NCBI RefSeq assembly: GCF_003751305.1
Contig: NZ_RJKV01000002.1
Span: 682,001 to 746,000 of the forward strand
Source: Stenotrophomonas rhizophila
GTDB taxonomy: Bacteria; Pseudomonadota; Gammaproteobacteria; Xanthomonadales; Xanthomonadaceae
Reading direction: 5' to 3'
Length of the DNA: 64,000 nt
Shown here: positions 36,454 to 44,878 of the stretch, in pieces
How positions within the stretch are numbered: the first letter of the stretch is position 1
Layout: every line of letters starts with the position of its first letter
The notes under the pieces: model-generated
Databases searched by the model: none
The model's input: only the letters and a program-made list of their open reading frames with translations
Told to the model about the DNA's origin: nothing
Position numbers and translations under genes: made by a program

Positions 36454-37818
36454 ATGAGCACGATCCACATTCTTGGCATTGCAGGCACTTTCATGGGCGG
36501 CGTGGCCGCACTGGCGCGCGAGAAGGGCCATACGGTCCGCGGCAGCGACCAGGCGATCTACCCGCCGATGTCCACCCAGCTCGAACGCCTGGGCATCGCC
36601 CTGGATCCGGGCTACCGCGCCGACAGCGTGGCGCCGGACTGCGACGAGGTGGTGATCGGCAATGCGCTGTCGCGTGGCAATCCCGCCGTGGAAGCGGTGC
36701 TGGATGCAGGCCAACGCTACATCTCCGGCGCCCAGTGGCTGTCCGAGCAGGTGCTGCCAGGCCGCGACACCCTGGCCGTCGCCGGCACCCACGGCAAGAC
36801 CACCACCACCACCATCCTGACCTGGCTGCTGCACAGCGCCGGGCGTGACCCCGGCTTCCTGATCGGCGGCGTGGCCGAGGATTTCGGCGTCTCCGCCCGC
36901 GTCGGCAGCGGCCGTGAGTTCGTGGTCGAGGCGGACGAGTACGACACCGCGTTCTTCGACAAGCGCAGCAAGTTCGTGCACTACCGGCCGCTGGTGGCCA
37001 TCCTCAACAACCTTGAATACGACCACGCCGATATCTTTCCGGACGTGGCCGCGATTCAGCGCCAGTTCCACCATCTGATCCGCACCGTGCCCGCGCGCGG
37101 GCGACTGATCGTCAATGGTGAAGACGGCTATCTCGCCGAGGTGCTGGCGATGGGCTGCTGGACCCCGGTGGAGCGGTTCGGCTTCGATCCCACGCTGGAG
37201 TGGCACGCCGAGCTGGTGGAGGCCGACGGCAGTGTGTTCGTCGTGCACCATCGCGGCGAGCGCGTCGGTGAAGTGCGCTGGTCGTTGCTGGGCCGCCACA
37301 ACGTCCTCAATGGGTTGGCCGCCCTGGCTGCCGCGCATGCGGTCGGCGTCGAGCTGGCCACGGTGATCCCGGCGCTGGCCGCGTTCCGCAGCGTCAAGCG
37401 CCGGCTGGAAGTGATCGGCCAGGCGCGCGACATCACCATTTACGACGATTTCGCGCATCACCCCACCGCGATCCGCACGACCCTCGATGGCCTGCGTGCC
37501 AAGGTGGGCGATGCCCGCATCGTGGTGGCCATGGAGCCGCGCAGCAACTCGATGCGGCTGGGGGCGCACGCGCAGGCGCTGGCGCCTTCGCTGGACGGTG
37601 CCGACGCGGTGGTGTTCCTGCATCGCCCCGAGCTGGCCTGGGATGCGGCCAGCGTGATCGCCGCCGTGCGTGGCCAGGCCTATGCCGTGCCGGACACCGA
37701 TGCGTTGCTGGCTCAGCTGGGCGCGATCGCAGCGCCGGGTGACCATGTGGTGTTCATGTCCAACGGCGGTTTCGATGGGGCGCCGCGCCGCTTCCTGGCG
37801 CAGCTGCGGCAGCCCTGA
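36454..37818 (+). CDS. mpl: UDP-MurNAc:L-Ala-gamma-D-Glu-meso-DAP ligase
   Basis: Peptidoglycan-recycling Mur ligase that attaches recovered murein tripeptide to UDP-MurNAc. 454 residues, normal for Mpl. The N-terminal nucleotide fold starts IHILGIAGTFMGGVAALAREKGHTVRGSD; the ATP loop is VAGTHGKTTTTTILTWLL near residue 110; the central domain has VEADEYDTAFFDKRSKFVHYRP and ILNNLEYDHADIF; the C-terminal domain has IYDDFAHHPTAIRTTL. These distinguish it from MurC. A plausible promoter (TATAGT near 36388) lies about 60 bases upstream. The next gene follows after 12 bases. Confidence 0.95.
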   Translation: MSTIHILGIAGTFMGGVAALAREKGHTVRGSDQAIYPPMSTQLERLGIALDPGYRADSVAPDCDEVVIGNALSRGNPAVEAVLDAGQRYISGAQWLSEQVLPGRDTLAVAGTHGKTTTTTILTWLLHSAGRDPGFLIGGVAEDFGVSARVGSGREFVVEADEYDTAFFDKRSKFVHYRPLVAILNNLEYDHADIFPDVAAIQRQFHHLIRTVPARGRLIVNGEDGYLAEVLAMGCWTPVERFGFDPTLEWHAELVEADGSVFVVHHRGERVGEVRWSLLGRHNVLNGLAALAAAHAVGVELATVIPALAAFRSVKRRLEVIGQARDITIYDDFAHHPTAIRTTLDGLRAKVGDARIVVAMEPRSNSMRLGAHAQALAPSLDGADAVVFLHRPELAWDAASVIAAVRGQAYAVPDTDALLAQLGAIAAPGDHVVFMSNGGFDGAPRRFLAQLRQP

Positions 37819-37830
37819 GGGACGCGGGCC

Positions 37831-38409
37831 ATGACCGACACCGCTTCACTGCCCCTGTTCCCGCTGCACACCGTGCTGCTGCCCGGCGCGGCGCTCGGCC
37901 TGCGGGTGTTCGAACGCCGCTACCTGGACATGCTGCGCGAATGCAGCCGTGCGGGGACGGCCTTCGGTGTGTGCCTGATCCTGGACGGTGAGGAGGTCGG
38001 TGCGCCGGCGTTGCCTGCCGCCTATGGGGTCGAGGCGCGGATCGAGGATTTCGACGTGGGCGCCGATGGCGTGCTGGTGCTGCGCCTGCGTGGCCAGCGC
38101 CGCTTCCATGTGGATCGGACCCGCGTGCGCGACAACGGGCTGATCATTGCCGAAGTGACCTGGTGCGCGGCCGACAGCGACGACGAGCTGCAGCCCGAGC
38201 ACGCGCTGATGGCGACCGTGCTGGAGCACATCATCGAGCAGGCCGGTGCGGCCTTCGCACCGGTCAGCCCGGCGCAGATGGAGCAGGCCAGCTGGGTCGG
38301 CTGGCGCCTGGCCGAACTGCTGCCGCTGCAGGACGCGCAACGCCTGCAACTGCTGCAACACGATGACCCGCACCAGCGCCTGCAGGCGCTGCTGGACTGG
38401 ATGCCGTAA
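37831..38409 (+). CDS. LON substrate-binding-domain protein
   Basis: A 192-residue stand-alone relative of the N-terminal domain of Lon protease: LPLFPLHTVLLPGAALGLRVFERRYLDMLRE at the start, FGVCLILDGEEVGAPALPAAYGVEARIEDFD in the middle, and a helical C-terminus (AQMEQASWVGWRLAELLPLQDAQRLQLLQ). It has no ATPase or protease domain. Such proteins are common but their role is unsettled; binding of unfolded peptides is inferred from the Lon domain. Twelve bases after mpl, probably the same transcript. Confidence 0.88.
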   Translation: MTDTASLPLFPLHTVLLPGAALGLRVFERRYLDMLRECSRAGTAFGVCLILDGEEVGAPALPAAYGVEARIEDFDVGADGVLVLRLRGQRRFHVDRTRVRDNGLIIAEVTWCAADSDDELQPEHALMATVLEHIIEQAGAAFAPVSPAQMEQASWVGWRLAELLPLQDAQRLQLLQHDDPHQRLQALLDWMP

Positions 38410-38463
38410 CGCACGGTTCCGCCCCGCGTTACGCCCCATTGGCCGGGTAGCTCCGGCGCTGCA

Positions 38464-40467
38464 TCACTCGGCCGGTGGCATGCGCACGCGCAGCACCGGC
38501 ATCTCGGTGTCTGGATGGGTATCGACCTGCTGCGGCAGGCCGTCCAGTGCCTGGCGGACCGCATTGAGCGACGGGTCGATGCCACGCATCGGCCGCCACA
38601 TCCCGATCAGCTTGAAGTGCTGCTGGTAATGCAGCGTCTGCGCACTGCCCAGCCACAGCGGTTCATTGTCCGGCGCCGCCAGGCGTGCCGGTGCCGGCCA
38701 CAGGCGCAGCGCGAAGATCTCATTGGGCGCATTGCCGGCGCGAAGCATCAGCAGCGATTCGACCTGCGTATCCAGCGTGGCCGGCAGCACCGGTACCTTG
38801 TCCTTGTCGGAGGACTTGTCGAGCATCAACAGCGCCTGTTCCCAGCCGGCCTGCGGCTGCACGCGCCAGCCCTGGCTTTCCAGCCGACGCTGCAACGGGG
38901 CCAGTGGACCGGCCACCTGCACGTCCAGCGGCCAGCGCTGATCGTCATCGAACTCATTGCGGCGCGACGGCAGGTGCTGCCAGCCGGTCGTCCACCAGGC
39001 CTGGGCATCCAGTGGTGCCGGCGTCGGCTGGGCTGGCTCGAAGCGCGCCAGTTTCACCGGAATGTTGCGCGGGGCGTACCAGAGCGCGGCGATGGCGAAC
39101 GTGCCGTAGAACAGCCATGCCACCGGCTTGACCCAGAACGAGCGGTTGAAGCGGCGGCGGTAGGCGATGCCCAGCACCAGCAGCCAGAACAGGCCGAACA
39201 GCATGCCGCCGATCACATCGCTCAGCCAATGCGCGCCGAGGTAGATGCGCGCGAAGCCGATCAGGCTGACGATGATGCCCGACAGCAGGTAGGGCCATAC
39301 GCGGGTGCGCCCCGGCAGTTCACGGGCGATCAGCACGGCGAAGAAGCCGAAGGTGATCGTAGCCATCGTCACCGACACCGACGGGAAGCCGAAGCCGCTG
39401 CTCGCATCCGGCGGGCGGACCACGTCCACCGTCGCACCGAGCAGCTTGCATAGCGCCAGCCCGAAGGCGAGGGCGGCCAGCCAGTGCGCGGCCGCCATCC
39501 AGCGGCGACGCCAGAGCAGATAGCCCATGCCGGCGGCGGTGGCGGGCAGCAGGACCTGCCAGGCGCCCAGCGAGGCCAGCGCGGCCATAGGGTAATCGGC
39601 CAGCGGATTGCGCAGGGCCAGCATCGCGTGATGCACGGCCAGATCGACCATCAGCGGTTCGCCGTGGGCGACCACCGCCATCAGCAGGGCGAACCAGCCC
39701 CAGCCGAGCAACAGCAGCATCACCGCCAGCATCGCCAGCGGCACCGACTCACGGCGCTGCGGGTCGAACACGGCGACGGAGTAACGACCCAGGGTCGGGT
39801 GACGCTGCGACCAGGCCAGCAGGCTGGCCAGCCAGCTGTCCATGCGCGAGGCCGACCAGCGGTAGCCATACAGCACGATCGCCCAGACCAGGCCCATGAT
39901 CACGCCGAGCAGGGCCAGTACCATCACCAGCCGGCCGGCGACCGCCGCGACCGCGTCATACGCCTCGCCGAGCACCCAGCCGGGCGCGAGGAACAGCACC
40001 GCCCAGGACAGACTGGCGATGCCGCTGGCCTGGATGTAGCGCGACAGCGGCATCTTCATCATGCCGGCGATGGCTGGCACGAACGGGCGGATCGCGCCGA
40101 CATAACGCGCCACCAGGATGCTCTTGAAGGCGTTGCGGCGGAACATCGTCTCGCCACGGTCGAGCAGCTGCGGGTACTTGCTGAAGGGCCAGAAGCCACG
40201 CAGGCGATCCCCCCAGCGCCGGCCGATCCAGTAGCTGATGCCGTCACCGGCAAACGCGCCCAACGCGGCGCACGCCACCGCGTAAGGCCCGGAGATCTGG
40301 CCCAGGCCGATGAACACACCGACGGCGAACAGCAGCGGCAACGCGGGCACGATCGCGCCCAGCACGATGACCGCATCGCAGAAGGCGATGAGGAAAATGA
40401 CCGCACCGGCAAGCACGGGGTGAGCTGAGATCCACGCAAGCGTGGCATCGATCCATGACGAGTCCAT
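38464..40467 (-). CDS. DedA-PAP2-LssY fusion membrane protein
   Basis: A 667-residue protein made of three parts. Residues 1-215: DedA/VTT membrane domain (HPVLAGAVIFLIAFCDAVIVLGAIVPALP and GAFAGDGISYWIGRRWG, then RYVGAIRPFVPAIAGMMKM), the family of flippase-like proteins. Residues 240-440: a type 2 phosphatidic-acid phosphatase with the three motifs KLLGATVDVVRPPD, GFPSVSVTMAT (usual PSGH replaced by PSVS) and RIYLGAHWLSDVIGG. Residues 470-667: a soluble LssY C-terminal-like domain (WRVQPQAGWEQALLML). The motif-2 change removes the expected His, so phosphatase activity is doubtful unless another residue substitutes. Probably acts in lipid recycling at the inner membrane. It starts at ATG 40467. 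Confidence 0.8.
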   Translation of the reverse strand: MDSSWIDATLAWISAHPVLAGAVIFLIAFCDAVIVLGAIVPALPLLFAVGVFIGLGQISGPYAVACAALGAFAGDGISYWIGRRWGDRLRGFWPFSKYPQLLDRGETMFRRNAFKSILVARYVGAIRPFVPAIAGMMKMPLSRYIQASGIASLSWAVLFLAPGWVLGEAYDAVAAVAGRLVMVLALLGVIMGLVWAIVLYGYRWSASRMDSWLASLLAWSQRHPTLGRYSVAVFDPQRRESVPLAMLAVMLLLLGWGWFALLMAVVAHGEPLMVDLAVHHAMLALRNPLADYPMAALASLGAWQVLLPATAAGMGYLLWRRRWMAAAHWLAALAFGLALCKLLGATVDVVRPPDASSGFGFPSVSVTMATITFGFFAVLIARELPGRTRVWPYLLSGIIVSLIGFARIYLGAHWLSDVIGGMLFGLFWLLVLGIAYRRRFNRSFWVKPVAWLFYGTFAIAALWYAPRNIPVKLARFEPAQPTPAPLDAQAWWTTGWQHLPSRRNEFDDDQRWPLDVQVAGPLAPLQRRLESQGWRVQPQAGWEQALLMLDKSSDKDKVPVLPATLDTQVESLLMLRAGNAPNEIFALRLWPAPARLAAPDNEPLWLGSAQTLHYQQHFKLIGMWRPMRGIDPSLNAVRQALDGLPQQVDTHPDTEMPVLRVRMPPAE

Positions 40468-40569
40468 CGGGGGATTATAGAGGGGGCAAAGTGACTGACT
40501 GCCCGCCAGACGCCGGGAATGTGCGGCATCTGCAGTGAATGAACGCGATCACCCGCCTAGAATGGCGGC

Positions 40570-41232
40570 ATGACACGCCCTCCCGATCCCGCGCCGACCG
40601 CCCTCAAAGCCGACAGTTTCGGCCGCATCCTGCTGATGGAGGAGGACGGCCACCGGTTCGTACGCCGTGATCTGGAGGCCACGCCCTGGTGGCTGCGGCT
40701 GCCGGCGTGGTGGTTGGCCCGGCGCGAGGCACGCGCGCTGGCGCATCTGGATGGCATGCCCGCCACGCCGCGGTTGCTGGGCTGGAACGGGCGCTGGCTG
40801 GACCGCAGCTTCATGGCCGGTGATGCCATGTACCAGCGTCCGCCGCATGGCGACCTGGCCTACTTCCGCGCGGCCCGACGGCTGCTGCAGCAGGTGCATC
40901 GCCATGGCATCGCTCACAACGACCTGGCCAAGGAGGCCAACTGGCTGGTACGCGAAGACGGCTCGCCGGCCCTGATCGATTTCCAGCTGGCGGTGATCGG
41001 CGATCCGCGCTCACGCTGGATGCGCCTTCTGGCCCGCGAAGACCTGCGCCATCTGCTCAAGCACAAGCGCATGTACTGCCGGCAGTCGCTGACCCCGGTG
41101 GAAAAGCGGCTGCTCAAACGCACCTCATGGGTGCGCGATCTCTGGTTCCGTACCGGCAAGCCGGTCTACCGCTTTGTCACGCGGAAAATCCTGCACTGGG
41201 AAGACAACGAAGGGCAGGGCCCCAAGCCGTAG
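40570..41232 (+). CDS. RIO/lipopolysaccharide-kinase-like phosphotransferase
   Basis: A 220-residue protein with a compact kinase-like core: HGIAHNDLAKEANWLVREDGSPALIDFQLAV near residue 115-145, in which HNDLAKEAN is the catalytic loop (Asp base and Asn metal ligand) and IDFQ stands in for DFG. The N-terminal half is short: the VRRDLEATPWWLRLPAWWLARREARALAHLDG segment would provide the Lys and Glu, but a clear Gly-rich loop is not visible. It resembles small serine/threonine or Kdo/WaaP-type kinases. Substrate unknown. The start ATG at 40570 is nine bases after AGAATGG. It is separated from the DedA fusion by about 100 bases in divergent orientation. Confidence 0.7.
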   Translation: MTRPPDPAPTALKADSFGRILLMEEDGHRFVRRDLEATPWWLRLPAWWLARREARALAHLDGMPATPRLLGWNGRWLDRSFMAGDAMYQRPPHGDLAYFRAARRLLQQVHRHGIAHNDLAKEANWLVREDGSPALIDFQLAVIGDPRSRWMRLLAREDLRHLLKHKRMYCRQSLTPVEKRLLKRTSWVRDLWFRTGKPVYRFVTRKILHWEDNEGQGPKP

Positions 41233-41244
41233 GCGTTGGGATGC

Positions 41245-41916
41245 TCAGCGCAGATCGAGAATCTGCTTCCCGCTGAAGCGGCGCTGCGCATCGAAATCGT
41301 AGGCGACGCGCAGCACCCCATCGTTGGCGCAGGCATGGCAGGTGCGCATCGGTGTGCTGTAGATCAAGCGCACGCCTCCGTCGGGCAGCGCTTCGCTGCC
41401 GCTGGCCTGCGCCGGTGCGAAAGGCGTGGCGTCCGGGTGTGCATCCAGGAACGGCTTGACCGTGGCGTCGGCGCGCGACATTTCCGGCAGCACGTCGGCG
41501 TCCACATCCTGCGTGTGGCCCGCACTGTCGACCAGCAGCGTGCCCTCGTTGGTATTGGCGCGGAACGGATACTCGATGGTGGCGATGCCGACGCCGTCCT
41601 GGTTGCGCCATGCACTCACATAGCCGGGATTGCCCTGCGCACCGAGCTGATGGGCGGCCGCGATCGCCTGCGGGCTCGCCTTGGCGGCCTGCATGACCTT
41701 GGCCAGGCAATCATCGGCAACCGGTGCCTGGCCGCGGCAGGCATCCACCTCGCCGTCCCAGATCGCCGCGTCGCTGAAGGGCGAGACGCCACCGGCGGTG
41801 CCCGGCACCGTGGCGGCCGCCGACGTGGCGGACGTGGCCGGATCGCCGGCGGGCTGGCAGGCCGCACTACTCAACACCAGGGCCAACGCGGTCAGGGGAA
41901 GGCGGATCGCCGTCAT
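41245..41916 (-). CDS. putative lipoprotein of unknown function
   Basis: A 223-residue protein. The N-terminus TAIRLPLTALALVLSSAACQPAG is a lipoprotein-type signal with Cys about residue 20. The mature part has cysteine pairs (ACRGQAPVADDC and RTCHACANDG); the CHAC motif near the C-terminus resembles a CxxC. I do not recognise the family. I chose ATG 41916 because it starts the signal sequence; ATG 41925 would add three residues. The gene converges with the kinase-like gene, with 12 bases between stops. Confidence 0.6.
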   Translation of the reverse strand: MTAIRLPLTALALVLSSAACQPAGDPATSATSAAATVPGTAGGVSPFSDAAIWDGEVDACRGQAPVADDCLAKVMQAAKASPQAIAAAHQLGAQGNPGYVSAWRNQDGVGIATIEYPFRANTNEGTLLVDSAGHTQDVDADVLPEMSRADATVKPFLDAHPDATPFAPAQASGSEALPDGGVRLIYSTPMRTCHACANDGVLRVAYDFDAQRRFSGKQILDLR

Positions 41917-42032
41917 GTCGCTCATTCCATGCAGAACGGGAGCGGCCAGTATCGACGTGGCGGATGAATCCGGCGTGTGCGCCGGGGCGGCATAATGCGG
42001 GTCCATTGCAATCGCACCGAAGGAACCTGCGC

Positions 42033-42851
42033 ATGGCCAGTCTGCAAGGCAAGACCCTGTTCATCACCGGCGCCTCGCGCGGGATCGGCCTGGCCATCGC
42101 GCTGCGTGCGGCACGCGACGGCGCCAACGTCGCGATCGCGGCCAAGTCGTCCGTGCCCAACCCCAAGCTGCCGGGCACCATCCACAGCGCCGCAGAGGCG
42201 GTAACCGCCGCAGGTGGGCAAGGGCTGGCGCTGAAGTGCGACATCCGCGAGGAGGACCAGGTGCGCGCGGCCGTCGCCGCCACCGTCGATACCTTCGGCG
42301 GCATCGACATCCTGATCAACAACGCCAGTGCGATCTGGCTGCGCGGCACGCTGGATACGCCGATGAAGCGCTTCGACCTGATGCAGCAGGTCAATTCGCG
42401 CGGCAGCTTCCTGTGCGCGCAGGCCTGCCTGCCGCATCTGCTGCAGGCGCCCAATCCGCACATCCTCACGCTGGCGCCGCCGCCGACGCTGGACCCGAAG
42501 TGGTGGGGCCCGCACACCGGCTACACGCTTGCCAAGATGGGCATGAGCTTCGTTACCCTTGGCCTGGCAGCCGAGTTCGGCCCGCAGGGGGTGGCGGTCA
42601 ACGCGCTGTGGCCGCGCACGGTGATCGCCACCGATGCGATCAACATGATCCCCGGGGTGGATATCGGTGGCTGCCGCACGCCGGCGATTCTGGCCGACGC
42701 CGCACACGCGGTGCTGTGCCGTGAGGCCGCCGGTTTCAGCGGGCAGTTCCTGCTCGATGACGAGGTGTTGGCGCAGGCCGGCATCACCGATCTGAGCGGC
42801 TACGCCGTCGATCCATCGCGCCCGCTGATGCCGGATCTGTTCCTGGAGTGA
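42033..42851 (+). CDS. short-chain dehydrogenase/reductase (HSDL2-like)
   Basis: A 272-residue NAD(P)-dependent oxidoreductase. The cofactor fold begins LFITGASRGIGLAIALRAARDGANVAI, the NNAG-type motif reads LINNASAIWLRGT, and the catalytic pair is in GYTLAKMGM (Tyr and Lys). The segment AAKSSVPNPKLPGTIHSAAEAV is characteristic of the hydroxysteroid-dehydrogenase-like HSDL2 group, whose natural substrate is uncertain. The ATG at 42033 follows AAGGAACC. It is not obviously linked to its neighbours. Confidence 0.85.
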   Translation: MASLQGKTLFITGASRGIGLAIALRAARDGANVAIAAKSSVPNPKLPGTIHSAAEAVTAAGGQGLALKCDIREEDQVRAAVAATVDTFGGIDILINNASAIWLRGTLDTPMKRFDLMQQVNSRGSFLCAQACLPHLLQAPNPHILTLAPPPTLDPKWWGPHTGYTLAKMGMSFVTLGLAAEFGPQGVAVNALWPRTVIATDAINMIPGVDIGGCRTPAILADAAHAVLCREAAGFSGQFLLDDEVLAQAGITDLSGYAVDPSRPLMPDLFLE

Positions 42852-42932
42852 CGCGCGTTCGTGGCGCGCGATGACAACAGCTGCACACACTGGGCTGCTA
42901 TGGTGCGTCCCCCCATTGGTATGGACACTCGC

Positions 42933-43898
42933 ATGTCATCTCGCACACGGACCGCGCCGCTCGCCGCCGCCATCGCATTGATCAGCCTGCTCGGCGCCTG
43001 CAGCAAGGGCCCGGGCAGCGTCGCTGATACCCAGGGCGTGGAGAAGGTGAACGCCTACATCGCCTGCTTCAATGCCGTCGAACAGCCGATCCACGAAGGC
43101 TTCCAGCAGTACACCGGCTGGATGCAGGACCCGGAGGCCGGCCCGACCGGTAACGAGAAGAAGGTACGTGGCCCGGGCACGGTGCTGTCGCATCGTGTGG
43201 ACGCGTGCAACGCGCCCATGGTCGCTGCGCTCGCAATGACGCCGGCCGAGCCCGCACTGGATCCGGCAGCCCGCAACTACCAGAAGACCTTCGTCGACCT
43301 GTACGCCCTGATCGAGCAGGCCGACCGTTACTACAGCCGCGAGGACTACCTGCGCGATGATCATGCCGGGATGCGCAGCCAGCATGCGCCGTTGATGAAG
43401 GCCTATATGGCGTTCTTCGATGCAGGCACCGCGCTGGATGCCGCGCTGGAAAAGCGCGAAGACGAACGCCGTGCGGAACAGCTCAAGGAGATTGAAGCTT
43501 CCGAAGGCCGCTCGATGGCGTACTACCAGATCAAGATCCTCGGCGATGGCAAGCAGCTGACCCAACTGCTCAACACCGAGGCGCCGGACCTGACCGTGGC
43601 CCGCACTCAGCTCTCCGCATTCCAGGCGTTGCTGCAGCAGGCGCAGGATGACAAGGTCGGCAAGGGCGATGCGATGTGGGGGCACCTGGAGCGTGCGGCC
43701 GATACGCTGGCCCGTGATGCCGGTCGCCGTATCGAGCGCGTCGAGTCAAAGAAGCCGTACACCCGCAGCGAGCAGATGCTGATCGAGAGCGGCGGCCGGA
43801 TCAACAACCCGCAGGGCTCGGCCGAAGCGTTGCTGGTCAGCTACAACGACCTGGTCGACATGAGCAACCGCCTGGCGCAGTCCAGCGGCGCACGCTGA
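42933..43898 (+). CDS. DUF3829 (YiiG-like) lipoprotein
   Basis: A 321-residue protein with a lipoprotein signal (APLAAAIALISLLGACSKG; lipobox LGAC). The mature part is helical: VEKVNAYIACFNAVEQPIHEGFQQY at its start, AALEKREDERRAEQLKEIEA in the middle, and LVSYNDLVDMSNRLAQ at the end, consistent with the DUF3829/YiiG family, for which no function is established. The start at ATG 42933 gives the cleanest signal sequence; ATG 42921 would add four residues. It ends at a shared convergent hairpin. Confidence 0.75.
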   Translation: MSSRTRTAPLAAAIALISLLGACSKGPGSVADTQGVEKVNAYIACFNAVEQPIHEGFQQYTGWMQDPEAGPTGNEKKVRGPGTVLSHRVDACNAPMVAALAMTPAEPALDPAARNYQKTFVDLYALIEQADRYYSREDYLRDDHAGMRSQHAPLMKAYMAFFDAGTALDAALEKREDERRAEQLKEIEASEGRSMAYYQIKILGDGKQLTQLLNTEAPDLTVARTQLSAFQALLQQAQDDKVGKGDAMWGHLERAADTLARDAGRRIERVESKKPYTRSEQMLIESGGRINNPQGSAEALLVSYNDLVDMSNRLAQSSGAR

Positions 43899-43903
43899 GC
43901 GGG

Positions 43904-43936
43904 CGCGGGGCGGGCTGCGAGGCGGCCCGCCCCGCG
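43904..43936. terminator. convergent hairpin between DUF3829 gene and ion channel
   Basis: CGCGGGGCGGGC pairs with GCCCGCCCCGCG across a 9-base loop between two converging genes. No T-run, but position and stability suggest a shared terminator. Confidence 0.55.
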
Positions 43937-43940
43937 TTGA

Positions 43941-44822
43941 TCAGACGTTGAAGACCGGGGGCAGTTTCTCGCCGCAGTGGCGGCAGTGCAGCGCATCCGG
44001 TTCGTGGCCTTCCAGCCCGCAGTGCGGGCAGCCGCGCGCATCCCGGCGCGCGGCGTGCTCGGCATCACGCATGGTATTGGCCAGTTCGGCGGTGTAGATG
44101 CCGGTCGGCACCGCGATGATGCTGTAGCCGATCAGGATCAGCACCGAGGTGACGAACCGGCCCAGCACGGTCTGCGGCACGATGTCGCCGAAGCCCACCG
44201 TGGCCATGGTCACCACCGCCCAGTACATGCTGCTGGGGATGCTGGTGAAGCCGTGGTTGGGGCCTTCGATCACGTACATCATGGTGCCGGCGATGATGGT
44301 GATGGTGATCACCGTGAACAGGAACAGCAGCACCTTGCGGCGGCTGCGCCACAACGACTCCATCAACACGCCGCTCTCTTCGATGTAGCGGGTCAGCTTG
44401 AGGATCCGGAACACCCGCAGGATGCGCAGCGCGCGCACCACCAGCAGGCTCTGCGCGCCGGGGATGAACAGCGACAGATAGGTCGGCAGGATCGAGGCCA
44501 GATCGATGATGCCCCAGATGCTGAATGCGTAGCGCAGCGGGCGCTTGACCACCACCAGCCGGAGCAGGTATTCGGCGGTGAACAGGATGGTGAAGCCCCA
44601 TTCCAGCACGTAGAGCCCGTCGGCATAGGCCGCATGGAAGCGCTGCACGCTGTCGAACATGACCACCACCACGCTGGCGATGATCGCGTAGACCAGCAGC
44701 AGGTCGAAATTGCGCGAGGGCCGGGTGTCGTGGCGGTAGATGATGTCGAACCACTGGCGGCGCCAGCCGGATTCGGTGGCGGGGTTGAGCTGGGGGGCGG
44801 TGAACGGTCGCATGGGGCGCAT
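43941..44822 (-). CDS. voltage-gated K+ channel with zinc-ribbon tail
   Basis: A 293-residue ion-transport protein of six helices. The voltage sensor S4 is VVRALRILRVFRILKLTRYI with regularly spaced Arg; the pore loop reads SSMYWAVVTMATVGFGDIVPQT, giving the filter TVGFGD (Phe for Tyr, seen in some K+ channels). After the last helix a 60-residue cytoplasmic tail ends in a zinc ribbon: CPHC and CRHC separated by about 15 residues. That tail is unusual for a channel and may bind metal or partners. I chose ATG 44822, preceded by GGTGGGG; ATG 44813 and a start at 44840 are alternatives. Divergent from argD, 56 bases away. Confidence 0.85.
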   Translation of the reverse strand: MRPMRPFTAPQLNPATESGWRRQWFDIIYRHDTRPSRNFDLLLVYAIIASVVVVMFDSVQRFHAAYADGLYVLEWGFTILFTAEYLLRLVVVKRPLRYAFSIWGIIDLASILPTYLSLFIPGAQSLLVVRALRILRVFRILKLTRYIEESGVLMESLWRSRRKVLLFLFTVITITIIAGTMMYVIEGPNHGFTSIPSSMYWAVVTMATVGFGDIVPQTVLGRFVTSVLILIGYSIIAVPTGIYTAELANTMRDAEHAARRDARGCPHCGLEGHEPDALHCRHCGEKLPPVFNV

Positions 44823-44878
44823 TGTGCCCCACCGGCCCAAAGCGCGAGAATGGGATCTTTCCTGAGCCGTTGACTGCC

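Noticed and set aside
36429-36848. Plus-strand frame starting in the mpl promoter region
   Set aside because: Out of frame with mpl, which has full Mur-ligase motifs over the same bases.
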